A stretch of DNA of 64,000 nucleotides from Coniochaeta sp. PMI_546 (lineage: Eukaryota > Ascomycota > Sordariomycetes > Coniochaetales > Coniochaetaceae), in the NCBI GenBank assembly GCA_021432605.1, contig MU271151.1, positions 682,001-746,000 of the forward strand, in the 5' to 3' direction. The position numbers were made by a program, and so were the translations under genes. Positions 1 through 12,216 of this stretch are shown here, piece by piece; position 1 is the first letter of the stretch, and each line of letters starts with the position of its first letter. Below the pieces are notes generated by a model. The model saw only the letters and a list, made by a program, of their open reading frames with translations, was not told where the DNA came from and did no database searches.

Positions 1-204
1 GTGTGCGCTGCAAGACGCAACATCAACAACCGGGTAAAAAGCCATAAGCGACCACTTGCATGGAGGATGACATGGTATACGAACCAAAAACAGCATCAGT
101 GAATCCTTCAGAAATCGAGTTACCACCGTACTGGTGGCACACCCGAGTAGTAGTCAAGACGTCGTAGATTTTGAAAAAAAAGGCTACCGTGTAGATCTTG
201 CAAC

Positions 205-2143
205 TCAGTACACAAAAACAAAGTCCTCGTTCTCCAGATCCGTCAAATTCTCAAACGCCTTGTCCCCGGTCTCTGGGTCCGCGGCATCGGTGCTCCCCGC
301 CGCCCGCCGCCTCTTCTCAATCTCGTCGACCGAGTCGAGAGAGTTGTCGTGCACGACGGCGGACTTGCCCATCTCGACCCGCTTGGCGGCATGGCGCTTG
401 TTCAGGAGCGCCAGATAAGCCGTCGTGATGCCGACAATGACAATGATGACGATGAACAGGGACAGATTGCTGCGCAGACCGCGGGCATATCGAGGCTTCT
501 CGGCGGTCGTGTACAGCTGCGGCCCGACGATGTTCCCGACGCTCTGCCCGATGAAGAAGATGGCGTTGGTGACCTTGCGCTTCGTGTCTCCGGCCGTGTT
601 CTGCGAGCCCCAGGAGTAGATCAGGGGGCTGATGCCGGGGTATACCGAGATGAGGTAGTAGCCGACCAGCAACGGGCCTTTGTGGGTGCCGTCGTGATCG
701 ATCACCATCAACATCACGCAGCCGATGGTGGGCGGTATGCAGAGCCCGGCGATGACCGGTCCCTTGCGCTTGATCTTCATGGAGATGAAGGCACCTCCCA
801 TGGTGACGATGAGCTGGACTGCGCCGAAGGGGATGTTGAGCAGGATCGTGGCGAACGAGTCGAATTGGAAGGACTGGACGATCAGGGGCCCGAATGTAGA
901 AATTCCACCACTAGGGATGGAGATGCTGAGCATCAAAGCAAACCAGCACCAGGTCTTCAGGTCCAGAAGGGCCTCTTTGGTGTGGTCCCAGCGCCACTCG
1001 CGGGTCAGCACGCCCATGTTGTTCGCCCGCAGGCGCTCGATGGCAATGAGCTTGTCCTCGTCCTTGAGGAATTTGGCCTCGACAGGAGAGTCTGGCATGA
1101 AGATGAACATGACGACTGAGAATGCCACGGTGATCAGGCCGAAGAAGAGGAAGATGATCTAGTCATGTTAGGCCAGGATAAACGGCGGATGGTACCAGTG
1201 CTGTTACCTGATACGAGTGCAACGATCCGTTGATATGACCAAGACCATAGGTGATTAGGCTTCCGAACTACGCAGAGAGTCAGTACAAGTTGGACATGAT
1301 GTCCTTGCTCCAGGGATGAGAGAGCGGGAATTTGGGGAAGGTTGAAGGTGGTACGGACCATGTTGGTCACTTCGGACAAGATTCAACGGTCAGTACTGGA
1401 TATACCAAGAACTTAATCGATTGGACATACTCACCTCCATTCATTGCATACCATGAAGCAACTCTGACAGTTTGCTCCCGACGTCTCCACCATATTTGGG
1501 TTATGGCGACAAAGGCCGGTGCGATACTCGCCTCAAAGGCACCAAGGAAGAAGCGGGCGGCCAGGAGGCCACCAAAGTTGTGCGCGGCGGCCATGCAGGA
1601 CAGCGTGATTCCCCAGAACAGAACCATCGTCGAACTGAATTTTCCAATGGGTAGCTTGACGAGCAACCAAGCTACCAGGGGTTGCGCCACGAGCTGGGCG
1701 AGATAGACAATGGAGCCTAGCCAACTGTACTGATCGCCGACCAGCCCTGTGTCTTGGATCAGACCAAAGACGGAGGAATATGCTAAGGTAGCCTTGTCCA
1801 GCTGTTGCAGGAAGTAGACAGACAGCATGAGGGGAACCAACACCTAGATATTGGGTTAGTTAGATATGTTTTCGTACCACTAGGTGGCTTACAGGTGAGC
1901 AAGCTGAAAGGAGGCGCATACGAGATCAATCTTCCTCAAGACGCGCTTGTCATCAGCAGCGCTGATGACAATCCTGTCCGTCGCATCGCCGCCAACTTTT
2001 CGAAGGAGCTCACCAGCAGCATCGAGCTTGTGGTTGTGAGGGTGGGGGGCTGAAGCGCGAGGAGCGCTCTCTATCATCTCAATGTCATCCTTGTTCGTGG
2101 CGGCACCTGCCGAGGCTTGTGCTCCAACTGGGGCGATGGACAT
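205..2143 (-). CDS. MFS anion:cation symporter, Dal5/allantoate permease-like
   Basis: Predicted plasma-membrane proton symporter of the fungal ACS family, whose members import organic anions such as allantoate, nicotinate or tartrate. The substrate cannot be read here. Exons run 2143-1922, 1843-1435, 1369-1359, 1267-1208 and 1158-205 and give 551 codons. The third exon is only 11 nt; it is needed to join WYAMNG to VTNM-FGS in frame. Family marks include DKATLAYSSVFG in TM1, a hydrophilic acidic N-terminus of about 80 residues, the central loop with MPDSPVEAKFL, and YPGISPLIYSW with SQNTAGDTKRKV in the C-terminal half. I chose the ATG at 2143 because upstream in-frame sequence looks non-coding. 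The start faces the GH31 gene across 2.2 kb, so co-regulation is possible but not shown. The family call is firm; the substrate is open. Confidence 0.9.
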
Positions 2144-4317
2144 GGCCACTTCGTCTTCTCTGGTCCTCAGCTTGCGGTATTGATTACGATCAGGAGGAGT
2201 GATACTGGGAAGAACGGACCAAAACGACGATTTGATGGATAAGGGCAGAGACGGTGCCCACATTACGGATCTGGGGAGAAAGTCCGCCTTATAAAGACGC
2301 AGTATCACGTCCAACCGAGACCAACCGAGTGGATAGCCGTGAGGATTCCCCGGACTCCATTTCCCCAGGCTCCAGATGGCTGCATGCCGATCGCCTTTCC
2401 AGTGACCTGGACGCTGACGCGGTACGTCTCGGCAGGCGCACCAGATTGCAAAGGGTGTTTATCGGATCGGCAAATGTCGGTCGTGCAACCAGGAAAAACC
2501 AGGCAGTAGAGCCGAGTGATAAAGCGAGCCAATGCGAGTCAGATAGCCTAGCCTGGGAGCAAAGGGATTGGATTGTGTTGCAATGGGCTTTTGGTACACG
2601 TGAAGGATCCAGTATGCATCTGTACACTGGGAGTACCTACACTAGGTAGTAAAGGATGCTGTGTGGGGTGAAGCACTGAGAGTGCGGGGTGTCATCAGTG
2701 GCTCAGTGCGTTCAGCTGCCAATCGGTCATTATTACCCCGGGTCTTGTGTCGCGCTAAGGCCGGGAGTTGACCTTTCATACTAAAATACCTTATTAACAC
2801 ACTTATGACACGCGTAGTGTCCTCTTGGCCTGGCCGCCGGTTCGTGCTGATAAGCTTATCTCAATGACCATCTGAGGACACACGAGAGGACAGAGTTCTT
2901 CTAGTGGTGCTCATTCATACTTAATCGCTGCTTTTCCTCTTCACATCTCAATATCTCCTCTTCTTCTTGCTTCCACACACCATCGAGACAATAGCATCGT
3001 CGACCCCCCTCTTCTGCATTCTTTGTCGCAAGGCAGGTTTTAGTGTCGGTTATTGAAAAGATCCATGGATATCTTACCCCAATTCCCAAGCCGCTGCGGT
3101 TGACGTCTTTGCGTTGGGTCCCCTCTCCACGTGTACTCACTGTACATATTACTGTGCTAGCGCATCTCCTAAATGCTTATTTATCCACCCCGGTATTTCT
3201 CCAACTTTCCCGCACTCTCGTCAACTTCGCCTGAGCTTTCAAGACAGCATTAACCCCCAGCCTTCAAAAGATGGTCTGGGGACTCCCTGGGCTGTACGAT
3301 GCTGCTCGGGTATCTCCGCCCGGATTCGGCGTAGTTCACCGAGGGCCAATGCCGAACGCAATAGCAATGTCCGTCGTGCTGGCGATCTGCCCGACCAAGT
3401 TGTCGTTTCATTCGCCGACACCTCACTAGCAACCTGCGCGTCAGGTCGGGGACTGTCGCAGTTACGGCCTTTCCGATGGTCGGACAAACAGTACGACAGC
3501 GGTATCAATCGCTCTTCTGCCAGCCGAAGTCGGCTTCTGGCAAACTCAAAACTTCCTGCATGGGCAGCTAGGTACCTTAATGCGCCGCCTGGTCAAGTGA
3601 GCAACGGACACCATTTACACGTTCACACACTACTGGAGTCAGTTGATCTGCATCTTTGTCCTGTTGCGAGTCGTCAATGGCCGATGCGTTTCATCAATGG
3701 CTGCAGCTAGCCACGCACCCAAGTGGGCACTCCTCCACCGCGACAAACACATTCGCGGTTCCGAGATGATGAACAACAGATAACGACACATCTTGCGACG
3801 GATGTCTCTTGTCCCTAATTGCACTCGTCAGACTTCGATCTACCCACAGACTCGACTTTCAGTGCATCTCCTCTGCCAGGGAAGCAGGTCGCTGGAATTA
3901 TCATTCACAGGCACAGTGCAGCTGCTTTAGGCTTCCTGCAAAACCCAGGAACTGTTCCATTGACTAATGCTCCGGCTGCCATCCCGCGGGATGAGCCTCC
4001 CGGGATCCACTTTCTGCAGTCCGATGCGGCCGTGAACCCCTCAGACAACTTACGAGGAAGGTCCGCTGACTTGGATGGCATTTGCCGATGGAATCAAGCT
4101 TCTCTGCCCTCTAGTTCCCTTCAAGTCCGTGGCCGAGCTCGCCGGAATGTTTCCTGTTATCATCAGACTCATGCCTCTTGTGCAGTGACTGCTCCTAAAC
4201 CCTTAAATTCCACGGATACCTCCCCCCAGTAACATATGGCCTGTGTGTATCCAGAGACCTGCATTATCTTTTCATCCGACCATTTGAGACAGCCCGTCAG
4301 AGCTCCATCCCTGCAAT
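2144..4317. other. Long divergent intergenic region
   Basis: About 2.2 kb separates the two divergent starts. Open frames in it (the longest near 3114-3710) have odd, Ser/Arg/Pro-rich translations and no recognisable domain. I see no convincing exon chain. The stretch from about 3270 to 4230 is not AT-rich and could hold a long 5' leader of the GH31 gene or a decayed gene, but I cannot support either. Confidence 0.4.
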
Positions 4318-6999
4318 ATGTTGCACCAACATGAGCGTGTCCCGACGAAGTATGTCCTCAACGAGGATCCTGCGGCCCTGAACTCCAGCCCCTCGATCAA
4401 GCTGCGTTCTACAGACGAGGCGTTCACCGAACCTCTCGACTTCAGTTTCGAGGTGATCCGCCCAAATGTCTTCCGCACGACCTTCTCTTCACCCACACAT
4501 CCCATCCCGCCATACCCAAGTGCCCAACGTCCGAAACCGGACTTCCCTGCTGGTTCCATCGAGGTCTCCGCCGACGAGAGCAACCACGTCAAGACCATCA
4601 ACACCGGACAAGCCAGAGCAGTCGTGAGCTGGTCGAATGCCCCGGTGGTCTCGCTCTTCCTCGACGGGCAGCGCAAGGCGCTGCACAGCGACCTGCACTT
4701 CCGCTCGTACGCCGTAGACGGCACCGGCATCGCGCACTACACCAGGTTCCAGAAGGGCACACTGCACGTCGGCCTGGGGGAGAAGGCCGGCCCCATGGAC
4801 CTGAGCGGCCGCGGATTCCTCATCGCCGCCAGCGACACTTTCGGCTACGACGCCTACAAAACTGATCCGCTGTACAAGCACATTCCCCTGGTCATCAACG
4901 TCACTCCGCAAGGATGTGTCGCCATGTTCTCCACCTCCCACTCCAGGGGCTCGATCCAGCTCGGGTCCGAGATCGACGGGATGTGGGGCGCCTACAAGGT
5001 GACGCGGGAATCATACGGTGGGCTGGAGGAGTACCTCATCGTGGGCAAGACGGTGGAGGAGGTCGTCCGGTCCTACGCCGGGATCGTGGGCTTCCCGCTC
5101 CTGGTGCCGAGGTACATGATGGGCTACATCAGCGGCGGGATGAAGTACAGCATGGAGGACGAGCCGACGAGGGCCGCCGACGCCATCGTGGGCTTCATCG
5201 ACAACTGCCGGAGGCACGACATCCCCGTCTCGGCCTTTCAGATGAGCAGCGGCTACACCGTTGCCGAGGTCGAGCCCAAGACGCGCAATGTTTTCACCTG
5301 GAACCGACACAGGTTCCCCGATCCGCGGGCGTTCACGAGGGAGTGCCACCGCAGAGGGGTCCGTCTGCTGGCTAATGTGAAGCCGTATGTTCTGGCCAAC
5401 CACCCGGAGTACAACAAGCTTGCTGAGGCCGGAGCGTTCTTCAAGGATCCCCTCACTAAGAAGTCCGGTGTTGCGAGACTGTGGAGTGCCGGAGGCGGCG
5501 AGAGCGGTGAGGGAAGCCACATCGACTTCACCAGCAAGGCCGGCTTCGACTGGTGGTACGAGGGGTGCCGGGCGCTCAAGGACGTGGGCATCGACGCCAT
5601 GTGGAACGACAACAACGAGTACAACATCTTCAGCGACGCCTGGGAGTGCGCGCTGGAGACCGTCCCCGTCCCCGAGGGCATGGACAAGCGGCAGCTCGGG
5701 CTGTGGGGGCGCGCGATGCACACGGAGCTGATGGGCAAGAGCTCGCACGACGCCTGCTGCGACGCGGCGCCGGATGAGCGCCCGTTGGTCCTGACGCGGA
5801 GTGCTACGGCGGGGACGATGAGGTATGCTTGTACGTCTTGGAGCGGGGATAATGTCACGAGCTGGGAGGGGATGAAGGGTGGAAATGCGCTGGCTTTGAA
5901 TGCGGGATTCTCTCTTCTACAGGTAGGCCTCGCTCTTTTTCACTACACACATGGAGTTATGTAGGACACGAAACTAACAGCTTGGCAGACATACGGCCAC
6001 GATATCGGTGGGTTCGAGGGACCTCAACCCACCCCAGAACACCTGACGAGGTGGATCCAGCTCGGAATCCACTCGCCTCGCTTCACAATCAACTGCTTCA
6101 AGACCTCGCCAGACGACAACCTGATCGGCGAGGTCATCGAGCCCTGGATGTTCCCGTCCGCGACGCCCATGATCCGCGAGGCGATCAAGCGGCGGTACGA
6201 GCTCATCCCCTACACCTACTCACAGATGCTCAGGAGCCACCTCACCGCCGTGCCCCCGCAGCGCTGGACCGGGTGGGGCTACGAGTCCGACCCGGAGGTC
6301 TGGACCAAGGAAATCACGTCCTCGGACACGCAGTACTGGTTCGGCGATGCTCTGCTGGTTGCCGGGGTGTACGAACCGGGCAAGACCAGCGCCAGGGTGT
6401 ATCTTCCCAAGAAGAGCCGGGATCAGGCAGCCGGGGATGTAGGGTATCTGAACGTCAACGCCCCGTACCAGCATCTCGAGTCGGGTCAATGGCACGAGAT
6501 CACGTCGACGTGGTATACCTCTATCCCGGTCCTGGCCCGCTGCGGCTCGGCGGTTCCTGTCGGGAAGAACCGGCCTACTACCTGCACGCCTGACAACAAG
6601 GCCGAACAGGAAGAGTTCCCGGACTTGGAAAAGGACGACTGGCGCGGGGTCGAGATCTATCCGCCACCTGTCTTTGGTCATGCCGATGGTGATCGCACGA
6701 CATTCCGGAATACGTGGCTGGAGGACGACGGCATCAGCAGCCAGGCGAAGGCTGAGATATTCGAGGTCGCACTCTCATACACGGTTGGTGGCCGGGACGA
6801 GAATGCGATCGTCGTCGAGGTGCAGACCCCGAAAGTCAAGAACGGGCAATGGCTGCCCCTGTGGCTGCCCAACGGCCTGGACATCATACTGCCAGTCGGC
6901 GAGGAACGGGAGATCAGGACGGTGGACGGGGCCAAAGCGGAAGACAAAGGTCGAGACAACAAGGGCCGCAGGATCTGGGGCGTGTCTGTCGCGCTATAG
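4318..6999 (+). CDS. Glycoside hydrolase family 31, alpha-glucosidase-like
   Basis: Retaining alpha-glycosidase of clan GH-D, 871 codons in two exons (4318-5922 and 5989-6999) with a 66-nt intron. No signal peptide is seen, so it is probably intracellular. Order: an N-terminal beta-sandwich (about 1-250), the (beta/alpha)8 barrel from about 260 (PRYMMGYISGGMKY), then C-terminal beta domains. The nucleophile is expected at Asp431 in MWNDNNEY. The acid/base is expected at Asp511 in the WSGDN motif. TYGHDIGGFEG follows right after the splice junction, as in the family. WNDNNE differs from the usual WxDMNE of secreted maltases, so specificity (glucoside, xyloside, transfer or lyase) is open. The paralogous permease gene 2.2 kb upstream on the other strand could supply substrate, which is inference. 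Confidence 0.92.
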
Positions 7000-8637
7000 A
7001 TTGTTGGAGAGAGGCTCTGGCAGTGACTGGCACAGATGTAGTGTGAGAAATGCTACGCCATTCCGGGTTTGTGGGGCTGAGAGAGTCCGGGGGACCGGGA
7101 GTTGTGGATCATACTTCGACGGGGAGAAAAAAGTGGATCGCCGGGTCGAGACCGAGAAGGAAGTCGGAGACAGGGACGGTTTAGGTTGCACATTTGCAAA
7201 ATAGCTATACATACTGCTAAAAATTGGTAATGAGAATGCATTGAAGACTGTCTTGATCGGGGAATGAGTTCGTAGATGTGGCGACTCCATGGTCTTGTGA
7301 TACAGACTGTGCTTGTTTGCAGTTTCGATTCGCCCGAGGGAAAGACAGGTTTGAATCAAAGATGACTCGGAACATGTCGACCTGCCAGTGTCCAAACCAG
7401 GTACACGTTTGCCGACCGGTGAGCATCGGAGACTCGCCAAGCCGGATGATATCGACGGCTGAAAGAGAGAGAGAGAAAGAAAGGCACAAGGACCAAACAG
7501 AGAGAGAGAGAGAGTATTTGGAAGACTTTCCAGCCTCAAACAGGGAAAGCGGTATGTCATGCATTGGAATCTGGAGTCGCAGGAACTGTGGTAGCGGATT
7601 GATCTACGGCGTCGACGGTTGAGAAAAAGGCGGAGGTGGGGTCAAAACTCGCACTTGCCCCAACTAGCAGCTGCCCGAATGGCTTGGCAGGAACGAGGAA
7701 GGAAGGCATTGTGAAACTCGACGTCAATCCAGAATGTCCTCCGACACTTTGAATGCACATCATCCACGACCACATTAGACACGGCAACGGTTCTCCCCGC
7801 AGTGTCATTACTCTTCCTCTCTCTCTGTGTCTCTCTCTCTGTCTCTATCTCTCATTCGCCCCCTGCCCTTGGTCTCACTATACCTTCTACGACTGAAGCA
7901 ACACCAACTGCCAGCTCCATACGACGGCCCTTGAAGTCTCTCTGCTTTCTACTTGGTCTTGCAAGTCCGTCATCCCATCCCCGGGTGGTCCACTGAACAA
8001 ACTATCGTCTTGCCTGTCGTACTTCATGGTGCCATGTCCGCGATCGCCATCAACCATGCTGTGCTCTAACCCCTGGCCTGGAACAGGATCGTGGCGCTCA
8101 TGCCCACCGTCCTCGAGTGAGGACCCTCTGCCATTGCCACAGTCACCGTTGAGATCGATCGACCAGTCGTCCAAGGACACACACACACATATGGCCAGGA
8201 CCCCTTGCCCCTTATATGTCCTCTCGGAAGCCGACCTTGGAACCGCACCTGTTTCCATCCACACCATGCCTAGACCATCCAGATCTGTGGCTCCAGCTGC
8301 CGGATCGCCGTCCGGTCTCCTCGTTTTCCATTCGTCTTCTTTCCTTTCGGCTGTTTTCCCTTCTCTCTGCACGAGCCCTTTTGGGGTAGCCGACCGATCT
8401 CACGGGTCATCCAATGTTTCGGATGAGCCTATCTCCATTCTTTAGCAACCCGTGTCTCTCTCCTCTCCCATCTTTCTTCCAGGACTGTTTTCTCTCTCTT
8501 TTTCCCCTTCCTTCCAACCTTCAGACACTCGTTAGCATTTACCCGCCCGCGTCGCAAATGACATCGGCTTCGAGGCACGTCCCGTTGTCGTTGTCGTCGT
8601 CGTCGCCGCCGTCGAAGAACTCACTCGTCCGCTCGTC
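7000..8637. repeat. Intergenic region with GA and CT simple-sequence tracts
   Basis: This 1.6-kb stretch holds the GH31 3' end and the promoter and leader of the next gene. A purine GA-type tract lies at about 7460-7515 and pyrimidine CT-type tracts at about 7808-7855 and 8440-8530. Long pyrimidine runs just upstream of the start are common in filamentous fungal promoters and fit transcription entering at 8638. No credible gene is seen between. Confidence 0.55.
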
Positions 8638-10374
8638 ATGTCGAGCTTCTTCCACCATCCACATTCGCATAGTGCAGCGACAAGTGCACTCGCAGCAGTT
8701 CTGCGCCACCGCCACGCACTCACAAGCCCGAGGGACAGTAACAGCAGCGTCTTCGGGAACCTCACGGCGCCGGCACCGCCGTTGGAGTCACCGCCGCAGA
8801 ATGGCACAGGTTTTGGGAATTTCACGGTTACCAACATAACAATGGCAGATGCCGGTGGAGTGGAGTCTAATGGGACTTTGGCCTCCCCGGCAGTGCTGCA
8901 GAGAGTCAACAGCGAGAACTATGGGCCGCAGATCAACTTCACCATCTGGCTGCTGACCGCCCTGTCGGCCATGTTCCTGGCGTTGCGAGTGTACTGCAAG
9001 TTCCTTCGCCATCGAGGCCTGTGGTGGGACGACTACATCCTGATAGCTTCCTGGGTATGTACAGTCAAGAACCCTGGCCCTGGGGTCATTAAGCTTCCGA
9101 GATGACTCTACGGATACACAAAAGGTAGCTAACACCTCTGAAAGCTATCCCTGGCCACAGCATGCGGATTTATCTCCTACACAGTGACCCTCGGCTTCGG
9201 CCGGCCGCTGCACGACTTCAACTTCCACCTGCTCGTGCCCTTCCTGCTGCACAGCAACATGGCGGGCTCCTTCTCCATCCTCGCCGCCCTGTGGAGCAAG
9301 ACGTCCTTCGCCATCACGGTGCTCCGCATCTCCAACGGGTGGACCAAGCGGTTCGTGTGGTTCATCATCGTCTCGGTCAACGTCGCGCTGGGTCTCAGCA
9401 TCGCCTTCACCTGGGGCCAGTGCATGCCCTTCCAGAAGATATACAACCCCAGCCTGCCGGGGACGTGCTGGCCCAAGAGCTACCAGATCCGGTATAACAT
9501 CTTCACGGCCGGTATGTAGCCGCCACCCAATACAGTACACTGGGATTCGATCCAGACAACGGGAGCTGACTTTTTCCGTCTAGCTTACTCGGGGGCAATG
9601 GACATAGTCCTGGCCGTGGTGCCCTGGAAGATAATCTGGTCGCTCACAATGAACAAGAAAGAAAAGTTTGGCGTACTCGTGGCAATGAGCATGGGCATCT
9701 TGTAAGCCTCGCCCCTATTTTACCCCCTGACCCCTTTCTCATCCCCCTTTTCTACCATATTGCATCTCCTCTCCTAACCTCCCCTATTTCTCTATCATAG
9801 CGCCGGCATAACCTCCATAATCAAAATAACCACCCTCCCCGGCATAGGCAACTCAGACTTCACCGAGTCGACCACCCAGCTCGTCATCCTCGCCAGCGCC
9901 GAGAGCGCAATCACCATCATGGCGGCCTCGATCCCCATCCTCCGCGCCCTGATCCGCGACACTCGGCCCCCGCCCGGTCCGGCAGGGTTCTACCACGACA
10001 TCGTCGACGACACGATGTACACCGGCACGGCCGGGTCGGGCGGGACGGGCCGCACGAGCACAGTCATCACCAGCGCGCACACGAGCGTGTCCCGCGCCAG
10101 TACCAGGTGGAGCAAGGATTTCTTTGAGGGCGGGGCGGCTGGTGGTGGTGGTGGTGGTGCCGGGCTGCTGGGTCTGAAGAGGTGGAGCCAGTTGAGCCAT
10201 CATCGGAGGGCGAGCAGTGGTATCTCGGCGCTGTCGCAGCAGGTGCTGCAGCAGCAGCAGCACCAGCAGCAGCAGGGGTCGGAGACGCAGCCGCCGCCGG
10301 GCAGGATACTGACTACCGAGGAGGTGTCGGTTGAGTATGAGAAGAATGATGTGTGGATTGGTAAGGCTTTCTAG
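8638..10374 (+). CDS. Fungal rhodopsin-domain integral membrane protein
   Basis: Seven-helix membrane protein of the fungal rhodopsin-domain family (SAT4/Pth11-related), 491 codons. Exons: 8638-9054, 9145-9511, 9584-9701 and 9801-10374, all with GTATGT or GTAAGC donors. An N-terminal tail of about 105 residues rich in Asn glycosylation sites (NGT, NFT, NIT) precedes TM1 (NFTIWLLTALSAMFLALRVY). The family signature is GLWWDDYILIASW after TM1; later comes the loop with CMPFQKIYNPSLPGTCW, whose cysteines are conserved in the family. The C-terminal tail is cytosolic and low-complexity, with a Gly run, a Gln-rich stretch near 10240-10280 and Pro. Members are orphan receptors or membrane proteins of mostly unknown ligand. 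Neighbours give no hint. The start is the first ATG in frame. Confidence 0.88.
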
Positions 10375-11061
10375 GAAGAGCCATGTGGCTTGTTTTTCCC
10401 CCCCTCTTCCTTTCACGGTTGTATCAGTGTAGTGTTTGGCGGTTCGTGGAACTGGACGTTATGGTTGAGGTGTTCGGTCGGCAATATTGATTGGCTTTCT
10501 GTGTTCGGGGGGCATTTGAGCGATTGTTCACGGTCTTTACCTACCATGTGGTGCGGTTGCATAGTGGCGCGGTTTGGCTGTCTGCATTTTTGTGGTTCGT
10601 GGCTCGGTTCCTGTATGAGTTTCGAGTAATGCTTTTCCATAGGGCTTGGAGGGCAGGCATATCTGGGGCCATGTCGGCTTTCTATTTCTGTGAGCAGAGT
10701 GCGATATCGATACAGCCCAGGCGATGTTGATATTGAATGTGTGATGAAGATATACCTACAGTCTACAGTATGCGTGCCTAGTCTCACTATCCCCTGGAAG
10801 CTCTTTCCTGGGCTTTGATTGATCGCCGTACCACTTGGTAAAACCGGAAGATACCTTGGGTACACTCGTACGCTCGAGGCTCTCGGTGATCACCGCGTGA
10901 GGAACTAAACGTGTGAGTGGCCTCGTGGCGATGCCCGGCGACACGGGGAAGTAAGCCAGCGCGAATCAATCTGACCGCAAGGCGTGGGGTTCAATGAGGA
11001 GGACTACGACCGGTGTGGTTGCACGACACCTATTGGCGAGGCGGACTCCACTTTGCGCTGG

Positions 11062-11181
11062 TTGGCACTAGCATACTTCGTACGTTTTGATTGGTACTCC
11101 AGGTAGGTAGCATCCTTACCAGGAAGCTTCCAGGTTCGCACGTTTTGATTGGCACTAGCATGCTTCGCACGTTTGGATTGG
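11062..11181. promoter_or_regulatory. Three direct repeats carrying inverted CCAAT boxes
   Basis: An 18-bp motif TTCG(T/C)ACGTTT(T/G)GATTGG occurs at 11077-11094, 11135-11152 and 11164-11181. Each copy ends in ATTGG, the reverse of CCAAT, the core of HAP/CBF binding sites in fungi. A second shared block, TTGGCACTAGCAT(A/G)CTTCG, precedes the first and third copies (11062-11080 and 11149-11167). The repeats lie 100-220 bp upstream of a TATA box at 11280. The rest of 10375-11061 is featureless spacer. Confidence 0.5.
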
Positions 11182-11279
11182 GGTTCCAGATCCATGCTCC
11201 CGGCATACTGACACCTTCGAGGACAATGTTCGAGGAATTCTTAGCTGAAAGAGCACAACCCTAGGCATGGTGGCAGAGC

Positions 11280-11286
11280 TATAAAG
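11280..11286 (+). promoter_or_regulatory. TATA box of the small gene at 11345
   Basis: TATAAAG stands 59 bp before the chosen ATG and is followed by a CT-rich stretch, the usual core-promoter layout in filamentous fungi. It supports transcription on the plus strand here. Confidence 0.5.
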
Positions 11287-11344
11287 CCCTGCCTTCGGGC
11301 TCGAGTTCCCCTTCCTCCTCTGATACTGTCCAGACTCAGAGCTT

Positions 11345-11783
11345 ATGCTTGCCCCGAGGCTCGAAGTGGTGGCAGCCCAGTTCAATCACAATTTCGAAAC
11401 CATGGCCGCGGAAGCCGATAATACATCCATCGTTGCCCAGACGGGCTCTGCTTCCAGGTACGTACACGGCTTGGTCCCTCTGTATGCCCCATCCAGGCAG
11501 GGACTCAGCATCAGCCCATTCACCTCTGTCTCCAATACTCAAAGTTACTGACGCCCCTTTCCGCAGTGAAAGTCGACAGCAAGCTCCAGCAGAGCCGCCT
11601 TCTATGTCCCTCGACCGTGTGACGGCATATACGGCCGATAATGTCCTTGCCAGACTTTCTTCCGGGACAGACACCGCAGCCAGGAGCGTTGGCGAGCATC
11701 GTGAACGAATCCAGCAGATACTCCAGCAGCTCGAACCCATGCTCCCGGCTTCGCGCGGTGGCACCGGGCATCCGGCCACCTGA
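11345..11783 (+). CDS. Small two-exon hypothetical protein
   Basis: A 109-codon gene from exons 11345-11457 and 11567-11783. The 109-nt intron has a GTACGT donor, a TTACTGAC branch-like element and a CGCAG acceptor, and splicing keeps one frame. The N-terminal part (LEVVAAQFNHNFETMAAEAD) and the C-terminal part (GEHRERIQQILQQLEPML) both look like amphipathic helices, so a small coiled-coil subunit of a complex is plausible. I do not recognise the family. A TATA box and CCAAT repeats upstream add weight. Initiation at the internal Met (11402-11404 region, MAAEADN) is an alternative. The protein ends in a Gly/Pro-rich tail. The region 11784-12216 downstream holds only the two converging 3' ends. 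Confidence 0.5.
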
Positions 11784-12216
11784 GGGCTGCCTCGATCCAC
11801 CAAAGTCACCAGAGGAGCGTCTCTGGGGCACGATCAGGTGCATACCTCCGAAGACAGAGACTTGGGCATAAGCTGTGTGGGGAAGGGCGACGATCGGTGT
11901 TGTAGCCACGCTGTGGCAGTGTGTGTCTTGTGTTTGAGTTGTCCTTCTGTGTGCCTACTGTCCGTCCCCCGCCCCTTTTCCTTCCGTTTGATATAGAAGA
12001 CATCTGTAGTCCTGTACTCAGATGGTACATTATGACACAACACACCGCCCTGATCAAATCTTGTCATGTCCTTATGTAGTTGGAAGCGACATGCCGCAGT
12101 CTGTCAAATATCTTGAGCTTCTTCCTGGAAGCGACGACTCAAACAGTAATGCCCGCGCTTCAAACCCGACGCGGTTGATTCGTGTTGATTGCCCTTGTGA
12201 CCTTCGTGAAGTCGCA

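Noticed and set aside
349-1119. Long plus-strand open frame opposite the first MFS gene
   Set aside because: It mirrors the high-GC third positions of the transporter. The translation is Asp/Gly/Arg-rich with no domain, so it is a shadow.
3114-3710. 198-codon open frame in the 2.1-4.3 kb intergenic region
   Set aside because: Composition is Ser/Arg/Pro-rich, no start context or splice partner is visible, and no motif is recognised.
7460-7855. GA and CT tracts as a satellite or mobile element
   Set aside because: They are plain low-complexity promoter and UTR tracts without unit structure, ends or duplication.
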